Assembly: GCF_030269925.1 (NCBI RefSeq)
Contig: NC_085133.1
Span: forward strand, 5,476,001-5,540,000
Direction of reading: 5' to 3'
Length of the DNA stretch: 64,000 bases
Origin: Bombyx mori
Lineage: Eukaryota > Arthropoda > Insecta > Lepidoptera > Bombycidae
Part shown: positions 1 to 11,791 of the stretch, piece by piece
How positions within the stretch are numbered: the first letter of the stretch is position 1
How the letters are laid out: each line of letters starts with the position of its first letter
Position numbers and translations under genes: made by a program
Notes under the pieces: generated by a model
Told to the model about the DNA's origin: nothing
The model's database searches: none
The model's input: only the letters and a program-made list of their open reading frames with translations

Positions 1-64
1 ATACATCTTCAAACCACAAACAAACAAAAACTTCAGATGCGATTAAGCGTCTGTGCTTGAGTAC

Positions 65-251
65 CGGTGAGCATGCTCTCGTTGAGCACGGCGGTGCCGG
101 TGAGCAGCAGCGCGTCGAAATGCAGCGTGCAGCCCCTTGCCGGGAGCAGTACCACGTCCCCCGGACAAACTGCCCGCGTCGCCACCACCCGCCCGTCCCA
201 CAGCCGCACCGTGCTGTGAGCCTCCACGGTCGCGCGAAGACTCTCCTGGTT
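65..251 (-). CDS. ATP13A: ATP13A exon: actuator-domain start
   Basis: 187 nt, entering in phase 0 after a TTCAG acceptor and leaving in phase 1 at a GTACTC donor. It encodes the HSTVRLWDGR stretch, then PGDVVLLP, then DALLLTG and NESMLTG. The glutamate expected after NESMLTG would be in the next exon, outside the window. The exon is strikingly GC-rich compared with the AT-rich introns around it. Confidence 0.92.
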
Positions 252-3200
252 CTGAACCATTACGACCATGATTAACAAACCGCAGTTACAAGTTCGCAGG
301 TACATGGCAGTCAGCGGCTTGGCTCTGCCCCTGGCATTGCTGAAGCCCATTGACAACGGCAACCACTCCAAGTGGGCCGTATGCTTGTCTACAAGAGCAA
401 TAAAAAATAAAAATAAAACATCAAAATTTTTGTCAGAGGACTGAAAAGAAAATTGGGTCATTTAAAAAAAAACTGTCAATATCTTTATTATTATTGACTT
501 ATTTTGCTTAGCACTAAACCGCTAATTGATAGAACTTATGACCCACTTGGATAAACATATATGGTTGCCACTTGCCTTAAAACTAAGTCTCCGCCACTTT
601 GATGTAGCTGTTATATTCGCAACACAAAACCATATCAGTATATAAGTCAAACAACAGGATTTTTTGTCCCCATCTCCCGATAATATCCCAGCATCCTATC
701 TTGTAATAAAATCTTTGAACCGTGAATCTCTTTTAGCTACTATAAAATAAGCTACAAGACTTTCTAATAGTTTTTATTAATTTGAATTCAAAATTAAATA
801 ACATAAAATCAAATAACATACATACAACATCAAAATAGAACAATGCTTGAATTAAATTATTGATTAAAATTCAACTAACCTTTTTGGTTTGTATCACAGA
901 AGTGGCAACACCGAACGTCGACATTAAAACAACGGCAATACAATAATAATAGTAAGGTTCTGCGAGCCACACGGCTATTGTGAAAAATTGGAATACGTAG
1001 AACGGATTGAATACTTCCAAGAGGATCAAAGTGAAGATAGACTGTACAGGAACCTTTATCTCGTTCAAGCCGTATATATTTAACCTGCAAATAAATTACA
1101 GGGAAAATAATGTTTATCGCTACACCCCCGAGTTTACAAACATCATATCTATACATATAAATAAAATTGGAGAGTCTGTTTGTAATATTGAAATAAACGC
1201 TTTTTACTATATGCATATGAATCATATATATATACAGTATAATATACACCAAAATAACTTTTTTTTTTCAATTTTTGTCTGTCTGCCTGTCTGTTTGTTC
1301 CAGCTAAACTCTGGAACGGCTGGACCGATTTTGACGAGACTTTCACTGTTACGTAGCTGATGATATAAGAAGTAACTTAGGCTACTTTTTTAGACTAGCT
1401 TCGCCCTGCGGCGTCACTGGACTCAGCTAGTCATAAATAATAACATAATGTGAACTCACATCCTAATCCTTTTTTCACTAGTAGGTGCTATGGCGCCCCT
1501 TGCATGAAGTTGCGCACATGTCGCCCCAGCTTCGATTCCAGCTAGTCTCACCCATTGCGCTCTACCCGCGTCCCATATTATAGACTGCTTTTTGTGCCGG
1601 AAATAACGGTAGTTTTGGACATCTGATTCAGAAACAATGATGTAAAAATTTTATAGGCTCAATTTAATTAGCTCTTATTGAAGAAGTGTGTTAGGTGCCT
1701 TTATACTTGTAATTATTTGTAATTATTATTTATATATAATTTGATCTCTAACAGTGGTAACTGCAAGAAAGAAATCGGACGCCGTATCGGGATGGCTAAA
1801 AGTGCCATGACTAGCCTCGATAAAATCTGGAAAGACCGTAATATTCGCCGAGTAACTAAGATGCGTCTGGTTCGTACGTTGGTCTTCTCTATCTTCCTGT
1901 ACGGGGTGGAGACTTGGTGTCTCAGGAAAAAGGAACGCAAAAAGATTGAGGCGTTTGAAATGTATTGCTGGAGAAAGCTGCTACGCATTCCTTGGACAGC
2001 TATGAGAACCAATGTCTCCATCCTCGAAGAGCTGAAGGTCACCAAGCGCCTGCTGACTATGTGCCAGGAAAGGATCCGGAGTTTCTTTGGGCACATAATG
2101 CGATCCTCATTGCACAGCCTGGAGAAACTCACAATTCTCGGACAGATGGATGGGAAGCGCGCTAGAGGAAGAGCGCCAGCTAGATGGGTTGACCAACTCA
2201 AGGAGGTGACTGGAAGCCAGATATGGGGAGCGGTACATATGGCGCAGAACCGGACCGAGTGGAGAAGATTGACATACAGTCACGATCCTCAGAATTGAGG
2301 GAACGACCAGAAAGAAAAGAATACTTGTAATTACTATTTGTGAATAATGAATTTGATAGAAACATTCAGAGCATCTGTGGAAAATGGGGTAGTTTAGTTA
2401 TAGGATAATTGTGTTATGCGGCAGTTACAAAATACATTGCCAGATTTTTTTTTAAGTAAATTATGGTGATACTCACTAAGAGTGGAACCATCGTCCAAAT
2501 GTATGGGAGTGTGTATAGCATCAGCAGTTTCAAAGTTTCTTTTATCATCTCCCGGCTCAACATCAAAACCCTCATTGAATAATCCACTGCAAAATTCTTA
2601 ATAATCAGTATTACAAATAAAGACAAATGTTTTTGTAATATCGCTGTTTATTACCTTGTGTCTTCTATGTTTTTATGGCGTATTTTGTGAATATAATAAC
2701 TTTTACATTTCTTTTGATATGTTTCCTGGAATGAAATGATAATAGATTACATTAACATTGACAGAAACTTTGATCTCACTATTACTATCACTAATTAGAT
2801 TATTACTAATGTACTACTGTAGTGTGAAGATTAGATATTTGTTGGACAGATATTAGACCTGACAGCACAGCGGAAAAAAGCTTTGAATTCTTGATGGATT
2901 GAAGTAGCTTGTAATACTTACAACAATTAAAACCTGATCGGCAACCTGGAAACTGCATCTCACACAGGTCATATAGAGGAACCAAGTTGGATACCAATGG
3001 AATACTAAGGCTGGTATGCCGACCGTTAATACAGTGAAAATGTGTACTAATATTGTTCGCCATCTGGTTCTCCGGTAACCATATACTACCTGTTTGACAA
3101 GAGAAAATTGGTTATATGTTTATTTTGCAATATTGAGAAATTATAACGACACTTTAAAACAGTGGTAACGTTAAAAGGACACATGCTACCATTAGGCTAG

Positions 3201-6200
3201 AAGCTCATTTAGTGGTACATAATTTTACATTTACCAAATGAATGCGATAAAAATCACATGCGTCACATACTTATTGTAAGTATACATTATTTGCTCTTTA
3301 CAATAGGAAAACAATAATAGATAAATTCTCTAGCAGTAAAATAACAATCACACAATAATAACACAAATGTTACACAAGAATATTATTTAAATTAGGCTAA
3401 TGCTTAGTGTAATTCATTGTTAATTGTAACTGATCCTGATAAACTTTTATACAATGTTATAAAGTACTTAACATAACATAATATAATATATCGACGCTTG
3501 AAAGGCAAACATGACTAAGCGACAATGCGTGAACTTTACAGTAGAGCAATTTAAAGTTGAAATATCTGAAAAAAAATTATTTTGACGAATCTAACTGTAG
3601 GATTGAAATTATTTTAATAGACCTAGATATAGTTTTTTTTTGCCCATCGAATATACTTAAAGGCTATTGCCTATCATTTGTGTATATAGCAGTTATTGTC
3701 GCTTATATATATTGTCCATAATTTGATAAACAGGTAAAATTATCTGAATTTTATATAAAAGGTTTCTCGTCACAAGTAAAATTATCTAAGCCAGCATTGA
3801 AAGATTTGGAGTAACATGTAAAACAATATGAGCTATCGTTGAAAGATTTTCAGTAACATGTAAAGTTAGACAAATTCGCACAGCTTACAGTTTCGTTTTG
3901 GGTATATTGGACTAAAGTGATCCCATAGTTCACAACAAATCGAGTAAATGTATCTAAATACTATTCCATTATTTTATGCATGTAGAAAGTGTAAAGAATT
4001 GAACTAAAATGTAATAAATACTATAGTAAATCATGCAAAAGAGCGAAACCAAAAGAGCGAGACGTTTATGAATAAACATTTATTGTAAAAAACAATAGGG
4101 ATATATTTTTTTGCAACAAAATCACGCTATTGCTATTATATTTTATACAATATTTTGCCAATATTAAATAAATAAACCATAACACATTGTAGTGTATTCC
4201 AATATAATACCAAAATCTAGTTATTGCCTCATCACTCTTAAAAACAATAGATAATTATTAAAACTCATAAAAGCTCTAGTTTTCAGAGTAAATCAAAAAC
4301 AATAATAAATTGTATTCTGCTATTGAACATAACCAAACTTAACAACACTATTGTACCTAATATAATCAGTCTCCAAAGGCATACGATAGATATGCGACAT
4401 GAGATCTTGTTATTTTTTGTTAATCAATCACAATCGTACAATGTCGTGCACGTGGAATGCTCAGAAACTCTTGTTTAAGACAATTAGGAATGACTTTGTC
4501 AGTGCAAAGTTTGAGCAAATCATCATATTTGGCTTTTGATATGGGTAGCTGAGACCTATAACAAGATGTCAGTGATAACTTGATTTTAGGCTGAACTTCG
4601 ACATCAAAAGATAATGCAGAAGCATTCATAGATGTTTTGTATTTAACGCTTTGCTTGTATTTTTTGAAAGTCATAACACGGATCTTGCCTATTTTCCCGG
4701 TTTGGTTGCCTTTGAAGTACTTATCACTAATACTATCCCATTTATAAAAATCTTCATAGCTCAGTCTTTCCACCTGAAAAGGTGATGAATCTTGCCTAGC
4801 TGTTGAAAATACTGTAAACCATTGTGATGATGCGTAAACAGTGGTATTTTTTGATCGATTCTCTACAATGGCACGGTATCGACATGTAAGTGTGTCCCGT
4901 CAAAAGAAAGTTTATTTGAATAATGCAACATTGCTAATACCGTATGGTTTTGGCCTGGACAACAGTCGCAATAGAGAAGTAATCGCGTAACGTTTCTTTT
5001 AGCATCAATGGACTGAATATATTTATGTAAAATAGTTGCAATCTCATTGGCACCACGCTTGCCAATACTCTCATCCCAGTAGTAACCAAAAACATTACGA
5101 GTTCCGTTTCATAAACACAAAAATTATATACGGCTAGTTTCCTACTACGAGCATAATACAAAAGCATAGATTGTGCAAAAGGCGTATTGAGTACTTTTTC
5201 CGAAACTAGCATATGAGATGACGGATCCTCTCCGTCTATATTTTTGTGGGCTCTAAAACGGGTATAGCTTTCTTCTTTTTCTGTTTCATGTTATTGCTTT
5301 TCTCTTTGTTTTTCGAGATTTTTCATTTTTTTCGTAGTGAAGAAAGACGCTTTAGACATTTGACTTTTATAGGTACATGAAATCCGATGTTGAAATTATT
5401 TAAGAATATTTACGACATTTACGATATTTATACGACAAATTCTCTCGCTTACAATATTGTGTTTTGCTTTTTGTATAGTTTGTATATAAGTTGGAGATAT
5501 TTCTAATTTCTTCAGAAAGGTAAACTTTGCTCGAATTTTGACTATAGTAATGCGAAGGTACCGCTGGTATTTTTTTATTTTAGTGCTCAGTTGGGTGGAT
5601 GAGCTCACAGCCTAGCTGGTGTTAAGTAGTTACTGGAGCCCATAGACATCTACAACGTAAATGCCACCACCCACCTTGAGATATGAGTTTTAAGTTTTCA
5701 GTATAGTTACAACGGCTGCCCCACCCTTCAAACCGAAACCCATTACTGCTTCACGGCAGAAATAGGTAGGGTGATGGTACCTACCCGTGCAGACTCACAA
5801 GATGTATCTGCATAACTTTAACTAGTAGGTGAGCTCACCGGACTCAAACCTGACGATGTTGCTAACACTGGCCCTAGCAAGAGCAGTGCTTCACAGAATC
5901 TACCACCGGATCGGAAACGAAAAACCCACTGAGAAGATCCGGCGAGAAACTCAGTGGTCTGTGTCTGTGGGTTAATTTACTCGCCGAACCCTTCGTCGCC
6001 AGCGACGGGTTCGACGACAACGATGATCGGGGAAGTCAATCGTGAACATTTGTTAAGTACGTATTTCATTCCAAAAATTGGTACCCGCCTGCGGGATTCG
6101 AACACCGTTGCATCGCTACATACGAATGCACCGGACGCCTTATCCTATAGGCCACGACGACTCTGTAAACTTTTGATAAATCTTTTTACGGAATCTAGTC

Positions 6201-9200
6201 GTTTCTTTGGTCTTATTTGGTGGTTCACATCTCCCTCATGGGAACAAAATGCAAAATAATGTGACAAACGATTTTACTAAGCGACGCCCAGCTTACGAAT
6301 GTCACATTTTGCCAGCCCGCCAAAACGTGGTACGCGACTAGTTGCGCATACCCACGCGACGTATTTAAAGTTGCGCAGTTCCTTAGCGACAAAAAAAAAT
6401 ATTTTGTTTACGGGTAAACATAACTAAGCGCCAAAAGTAACCATTGCAATTAATCAAGTAAAATTATCTAGGCGACGTAGTTATTAGAAATGTTGTCATG
6501 TAAAAATATTTACGGATGGAAAGGGATATTATGTTAAACAAGTAAAACTATCTAAGATTCAATAGTATTCCATTTTGTTTCAGGTTAAATTGTATAGCTG
6601 TACCAATTACGACTACTTTGTATAGGTACAATCTACTAAGTGGTTTCAAAGAATAATTTCATAACAAGTAAAAATAAATAAATACAAACAAATGAAAATT
6701 TAAAAACATGAATAACTGACTAAGTGAATAATACCTTATTATTAAAATGTCCTAACTGCAGGATGTCTCTAAAATAACTTTTTTTTTGTCGTTTGGTAGG
6801 AAAAAACTCTGCATTTTTATGAAAATCACACCATATCTAAGCGACATAAAACACGTCACAGAGTGATGAAACCTATACTAAACGACGCAGAAAAATCAGA
6901 CGATTCCAATGGTGTATCTAACTCATTTTACCTACTTTTGTCGCTTAGTCATGTTTGCCTTTCAAGCGTCGATATGAATTGATAAGTTTCTCTATTGTTC
7001 TCATATCAGTATTTTGTTTTACACAATACATTTTTTTTAATTATGTATATAATTCATAGTATAAGGATTTAAATTTCATGACGTAATTTCAAAAAGCGTA
7101 GATTATCTTGTAATTTTTTTTTTTCATATTTTATACCTAATTTCACACAGTAACAACATTTTTTGACATGAATGGGTAGGCAAGTCATGTGGTTTTTTGG
7201 CCTCTATCTTCTGAACAGGAGTTCGGTCGCGACCTGCGTGCGGGACTCACATGTAGACGTGTCATTCGCGTCTCCGTCCGCCGCGCAACGTGTCTGTGGC
7301 TGGCGCGTCCTCGAGGGGGCAGAGACGCTCTCGAACCATCGGTGCGTCCGATACGAGCTCTTCGCTTCCACCTCGTTAAACGCCCCGACCGAAGATGCCC
7401 GCAGCGAGGAAGGAGCTCCCGCGTAGCTCTTTCCCGCGATGGGCACTGAAGCACCTAAACAAGGTGCTCGCGGTGAAGGCGGCCACAGTAATCGTGTGGG
7501 CGCCGCGTGCCTAGTTGACTTGGAGTCGGCGGCCAACTGGTTCCGAGGTACGATGCATCGCGTCTGCGATACTGCGATGCGATGCAAAGCCACGTCTCAC
7601 AGCATGAAGATGTATCTAGAGACGCTCGATCAGGATCTCTGGGGCACCCGTACCAAACCAACGCAAGAAATTGCGGCTGTGGGCGCTCCCGGTGACGAAG
7701 CAGCTTGGACAGCTGCGGGCTGTTCCCACACATGGGCATACTTGGGAGGGGTCCCATGGGCGCGCCGCCACGCGGTGACGTGACCGGTGACGCCCCTGCT
7801 GAGGTGGTCCCTCCAAGCATCTCGGAGGAGGAGATTCGTGCAACCGTGCCGAGGTTATGGGGCAAGGACACGACCCCTTGCCCTGACGTTGTTCACGGCG
7901 GGGCTAGGATTTGGACTTCCCTTGGGGAACTTTAGACCCTTGGGGAGCGGCTTGTGCAGCTCATTGAAGCCTGCCTTGAATCGGGGCAGCTTCCTAAGCT
8001 GTGGAGCAAGCAAGACAGGGAGACTTGTTTTGCTGAGGAAGGAGAGACCCCCTATGAATTCGCCTGCAGGGTACCGCACGTCATCAGCTGGGATCTGCAT
8101 TGCCATCCACATTGCGGTCGTAGCTGTCGTCACCGAATATACTGTGGAAGACCAACCCAGACCGTAACACATTTTAACCCAGCAGGCTGGTTCTGACCCA
8201 GCAGGATAAAAGTCCTTCATAAAAACATCTTTGGGACCACAGTCTGTTCACAACATCTGCAGATCATTAAGTCCCACAGCTTCAGCCCAAAGCCCACAAA
8301 AAAAACCTGTGGTTTCACATTTGGCACCTCTTTATCACCAAGGTCACTTCCTAATGCAGTAAAACACAAGTTTCATCAGAATTAGGCCATTGGCTAATTC
8401 ATCCTGGAAGTCAGAACTGTTTTTACATGACTCACTAAGCAAAACCACCCACCACACGAACCTTTTCAAATAGAACAGCAGATTTTTTGTATGTATATAT
8501 GAATTAATTTGATTAAAAATCATCAGTAATTCAGTGTTTTTGATCTATTAAGGATAAAACTAGTCCTTACCTGTTCAAAATCAGGGTCAATGTTGATTAA
8601 CTGTGTTGTAAGTTCTAAATACAGTGGTTCTCGAGAGCTATTTCCCTTATAATGTATCAAAGGTTGAATATCATCATCTGAATCCATTTTTTTTATTTCA
8701 ATAATCGCACTACTTTGTAATATATTGTTTGTTTTTTTAATTTATCTAGTAGACTAATAAATTTAAATTTCATTACAGAAATGAAATCATATTAAGACAT
8801 TTTTTTTTATACTTATTAAAATAATCTTAATGAATTCTTGTATTTCAATTGAGAACAAGGCTTTTGTTCATGAAATTAAAAATAAATTTAAAATTTCATA
8901 CTGCAAAATTGCCTGATAACTGCACTGTCAGATATTTTTCACTATTATATCCGAATTAACGCTAAGGCCAGACCTTTGAAATTGTAAATAATTCAAAATA
9001 CAACAGAAAAGTAAGAAAAATTATCACCAAAAAATTACAAAACCCCCTTGTTTGTTGTATTTCTTTTAATAATCTAATGTCAATTGTCAAAATATCATTT
9101 TTATTGATTCGTTCATATAGTACAGGCAAAGGAAATGGGACGCATACAGTAAAATGTTTTGTAATTTAAGCTGAAGCCAATCATCAGTCAAAGGTGAACT

Positions 9201-9879
9201 GGAACGAATAAACTGAATAATTGTATGAGACCGAATGGAAATTGTACGTTGTAGTTAATTTAGGGTTTCTTCAGACTTTAAAGCTTAAAATAATGGTTTA
9301 TTAACCGTAAAACATTTGTTATAGTACACAAGTATGAGAAAATGGAGTAAAGCAGCTGGAAATGTATTTAGAACATATTTTTATGCAGCGCAGCATTGCA
9401 ATGAGTCGATTCCTATATTGAGACGAAGCAGATAACACTGAAGGAGAAAATGAAATATACTTAACAACAACAACATCATAGGACTTGAATTACATGAAAT
9501 TAAATAAATATCGCAGTAACTTATTATTAAGCAACTGACAGCCTAATGCATATTTTGGAAGAATACGAGAAGCTATGACTGACGTTCGTCTTTCATTTTC
9601 CCAAACTTTTGCATTTTCACATATTCCAAACGGTTCACAATTCACTCTCATTACACATGTAGATCTGATGAAATATTAAATTTACAAAATAAAATAATTA
9701 ACTTTGGACTTTTGAGATTTCACAAATTCGATATGCTCTCCCATGCCTTAATGTACGGAATGAATGGTTGTTTTAACTTGATTTATTTACATTGAAAATT
9801 TGCCGATGATCACAAATGAAATGCTACGTACCATTTGACTGTCATCAATACTGATATGTTGCTGCAGGGATAAAGTCAT
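65..9879 (-). CDS. ATP13A: P5B-type cation/polyamine-transporting ATPase, ATP13A family (5' half, partial)
   Basis: Seen: coding exons on the minus strand at 9832-9879 or 8571-8687 (alternative starts), 2922-3089, 2655-2725, 2477-2586, 1460-1622, 880-1084 and 65-251. Every junction is GT-AG and all reading phases match. In order the protein shows an N-terminal VYGYRRTRW motif with a membrane hairpin, a YFRHKK..IIWD segment, a YGLNEIKVPV segment, a membrane pair around EVFNPFYVFQ and YYYYCIAVVL, then the actuator-domain start with PGDVVLLP and NESMLTG. Family knowledge: P5B ATPases (ATP13A2-5; anne in flies) move polyamines or related cations across endo-lysosomal membranes and have about 1,200 residues. 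About 317 residues lie in this window; the phosphorylation site and later domains are past the left edge. The introns hold LINE, SINE and Helitron pieces. ATP13A2 versus ATP13A3 cannot be settled from this part. Confidence 0.93.
296..430 (+). mobile_element. 3' tail of a CR1/Jockey-type LINE
   Basis: The block reads GCGGCTTGGCTCTGCC, then a CCATTG/CATGGG-type stretch, then GGGCCGTATGC and an AATAAAAAATAAAA tail. It matches the plus-oriented tail at 32262-32414 and the complement of 63318-63430. It is a 5'-truncated insertion in the ATP13A intron, about 45 bp upstream of the acceptor at 252. Confidence 0.7.
431..879. other. ATP13A intron, no recognised feature
   Basis: AT-rich sequence between the LINE tail and the exon at 880. 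I see no exon, RNA gene or clear repeat in it. Confidence 0.5.
880..1084 (-). CDS. ATP13A: ATP13A exon: first transmembrane core segments
   Basis: 205 nt from a TTTGCAG acceptor to an AAG|GTTAGT donor. The first G completes the codon begun in exon 1460-1622, giving RMLNIYGLNEIKVPV. It then encodes EVFNPFYVFQFFTIAVW and the aromatic run EPYYYYCIAVV, both conserved membrane segments of P5 ATPases, and ends ...IQTKK. Confidence 0.95.
1148..1430 (+). mobile_element. non-autonomous Helitron
   Basis: Starts TCTATACATATAAATAAAAT directly after an A and ends CAGCTAG directly before a T, as expected for Helitron insertion between A and T. It is a relative of 26040-26395 (+) and 35248-35548 (-), with shared GTCTGTTTGTTCC and CTAGCTTCGCCC internal blocks. 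It sits in the ATP13A intron 63 bp upstream of the acceptor at 1085. Confidence 0.75.
1460..1622 (-). CDS. ATP13A: ATP13A exon: cytosolic N-domain with YIWD-like motif
   Basis: 163 nt from a GAATCAG acceptor to an AT|GTGAGT donor. It enters after one base of a split Asn codon and leaves two bases into a Met codon. It encodes YRYFRHKKQSIIWD, LAGIEAGATCAQLHARG and TSEKRIR. P5B ATPases have the same order here: RYF-basic-YIWD, GLE, C..LH.., ..RR..YG.NEI. Confidence 0.93.
1738..2325 (+). mobile_element. RTE-like LINE fragment (reverse transcriptase C-terminus)
   Basis: The open frame 1741-2298 encodes the end of an endonuclease-reverse transcriptase: GRRIGMAKSAMTSLDKIW, VETWCLRKKERKKIEAFEM, CWRKLLRIPW and RARGRAPARWVDQL are typical of RTE-like insect elements. 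The block is flanked on both sides by ACTTGTAATTA-type sequence, a probable target duplication. It is 5'-truncated and inserted antisense to ATP13A. It can no longer move by itself. Confidence 0.85.
2477..2586 (-). CDS. ATP13A: ATP13A exon: acidic N-terminal linker
   Basis: 110 nt from a TTTTGCAG acceptor to a CTTA|GTGAGT donor, phase 2 in and phase 1 out. The correct frame reads SGLFNEGFDVEPGDDKRNF, then ETADAIHTPIHLDDGSTL. A hydrophobic-looking open frame over the same bases is a shadow: only this frame joins both neighbouring exons. Confidence 0.85.
2655..2725 (-). CDS. ATP13A: ATP13A short exon: basic N-terminal linker
   Basis: 71 nt between a CATTCCAG acceptor and an ACAAG|GTAATA donor. 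It encodes ETYQKKCKSYYIHKIRH and KNIEDT plus two bases of a Ser codon. It is found by phase: it is the piece needed to join the phase-0 exon at 2922-3089 with the phase-2 exon at 2477-2586. P5B proteins have a similarly placed basic stretch after the first hairpin. Confidence 0.82.
2922..3089 (-). CDS. ATP13A: ATP13A exon: N-terminal membrane hairpin
   Basis: 168 nt, exactly 56 codons, from an AAACAG acceptor to a GTT|GTAAGT donor. It encodes VVYGYRRTRWRTILVHIF, then TVLTVGIPALVFHWYPTWF, then CVRCSFQVADQVLIV. The GYRR...W start, the re-entrant hydrophobic hairpin, W.P.W and the Cys-rich stretch after it are diagnostic of P5B ATPases. Confidence 0.95.
3090..3490. other. ATP13A long intron, left part
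   Basis: AT-rich intronic DNA up to the transposon boundary at 3491. No gene or recognised repeat seen. Confidence 0.5.
4422..5330 (-). pseudogene. DUF7869-like putative transposase, frameshifted and truncated
   Basis: Read from right to left across three frames: a basic segment near 5330-5220; a segment with SSHMLVSEKVLNTPFAQSM and ARSRKLAVYNF (5230-5110); after a shift, YYWDESIGKRGANEIATIL and LLLYCDCCPGQNH (about 5090-4950); after another shift, a stretch with VYASSQWFTVFSTARQDSS (about 4870-4780), then ERLSYEDFYKW and, near the end, PISKAKYDDLLKLC. This order matches my memory of the insect DUF7869 family, where the CD.CPGQN motif sits in a probable RNase H-like fold. The 5' part is missing or displaced by the SINE insertion. 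The family name is from memory, not from a search. Confidence 0.7.
5575..6165 (-). mobile_element. SINE A copy split by a LINE B fragment
   Basis: The tail and body (GGGTGGATGAGCTCACAG to CTACCCGTGCAGACTCACA) occupy 5575-5805. The tRNA-like head, with GGGATTCGAACACCG and GCCACGACGA, lies at 6030-6165. Between them is an antisense LINE B piece. The uninterrupted order is seen at 33902-34297. Confidence 0.8.
5810..6029 (-). mobile_element. LINE B 3' fragment nested in SINE A
   Basis: Antisense 3' end of the Jockey-like LINE B: GTAGGTGAGCTCACCGGAC, GAAGATCCGGCGAGAAACTC and TTCGTCGCCAGCGACGGG are shared with 10924-11290 and with the complement of 31400-31700. Confidence 0.8.
7190..8110 (+). mobile_element. 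R1/TRAS-like LINE fragment (linker and reverse transcriptase start), decayed
   Basis: This block is GC-rich and changes frame several times. Frames show YLETLDQDLWGTRTKPTQE, then SEEEIRATVPRLWGKDT, LGERLVQLIEACLESGQLP and RLVLLRKERPPMNSPAGYR. This is the order seen where R1-clade elements pass from the endonuclease into the reverse transcriptase fingers. The many overlapping open frames here are by-products of the high GC content. Inserted in the long ATP13A intron. Confidence 0.65.
8111..8570. other. ATP13A intron between LINE fragment and alternative first exon
   Basis: A short stretch to about 8290 (CAGCAGG repeats, ACATCTGCAGATCATTAAGT) resembles sequence near 17735, so it is probably the untranslated end of the same LINE type. 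The rest is AT-rich with nothing recognised. Confidence 0.4.
8571..8687 (-). CDS. ATP13A: ATP13A alternative first coding exon
   Basis: 117 nt, exactly 39 codons, from an ATG to a CAG|GTAAGG donor in phase 0. It encodes MDSDDDIQPLIHYKGN, then REPLYLELTTQLINIDPD and FEQ. It fits in frame with the phase-0 exon at 2922-3089, giving FEQ-VVYGYRRT. No good acceptor lies just upstream, so it looks like a true first exon. It might instead belong to another short transcript; I do not recognise the peptide itself. Confidence 0.6.
8688..9831. other. AT-rich intron between the two ATP13A start exons
   Basis: Nothing clearly coding. Sequence just upstream of 8687 would be the promoter if the 8571-8687 exon is a first exon. 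No family-level repeat recognised. Confidence 0.4.
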
Positions 9880-9885
9880 TTTAAC
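9832..9885 (-). CDS. ATP13A: ATP13A upstream first coding exon
   Basis: The exon begins after a TATTTCAG acceptor with GTTAAA, then ATG at 9879, and ends CAAATG|GTACGT at 9832 in phase 0. It encodes MTLSLQQHISIDDSQM. Joined to 2922-3089 it gives DDSQM-VVYGYRRTRW, close to the acidic-Glu/Met-Glu-x-YGY start of vertebrate ATP13A3. A 5' UTR exon upstream is implied; a GAGA|GTAAGA donor near 10040 on the minus strand could serve. Confidence 0.65.
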
Positions 9886-11756
<1,871 letters not shown>

Positions 11757-11785
11757 TGAAATATTTTTTAAAAAACACAATTAAA

Positions 11786-11791
11786 AATAAA
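11786..11791 (+). promoter_or_regulatory. AATAAA polyadenylation signal of RPB10
   Basis: AATAAA 30 bp after the RPB10 stop codon, the first such hexamer in the 3' UTR. Confidence 0.6.

Larger units (their letters stand above)
3491..6972 (-). mobile_element. 3.48-kb TIR DNA transposon with broken DUF7869-like gene
   Basis: Both ends carry the same inverted repeat of about 35 bp, beginning TCGACGCTTGAAAGGCAAAC and running into GACTAAGCGACA. TA flanks each side. Near both ends a short motif like AGTAAAATTATCTAAG recurs (near 3733, 3775, 6460 and 6540), as do single CTAAGCGAC units, a layout expected for transposase-binding sites. The minus strand from about 5330 to 4422 encodes the broken protein described separately. 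A SINE A copy, itself split by a LINE B piece, is inserted at about 5575-6165. Three MITEs in the window share its ends. Presumably immobile now. Confidence 0.85.

Noticed and set aside
2414..2626. Hydrophobic open frame suggesting a membrane segment
   Set aside because: It reads the ATP13A exon 2477-2586 in the wrong phase; splicing phase requires the hydrophilic frame.
7172..8220. Many overlapping open frames on both strands at 7.2-8.2 kb
   Set aside because: High GC content removes stop codons in all frames. Only the plus-strand R1-like LINE pieces show family motifs.
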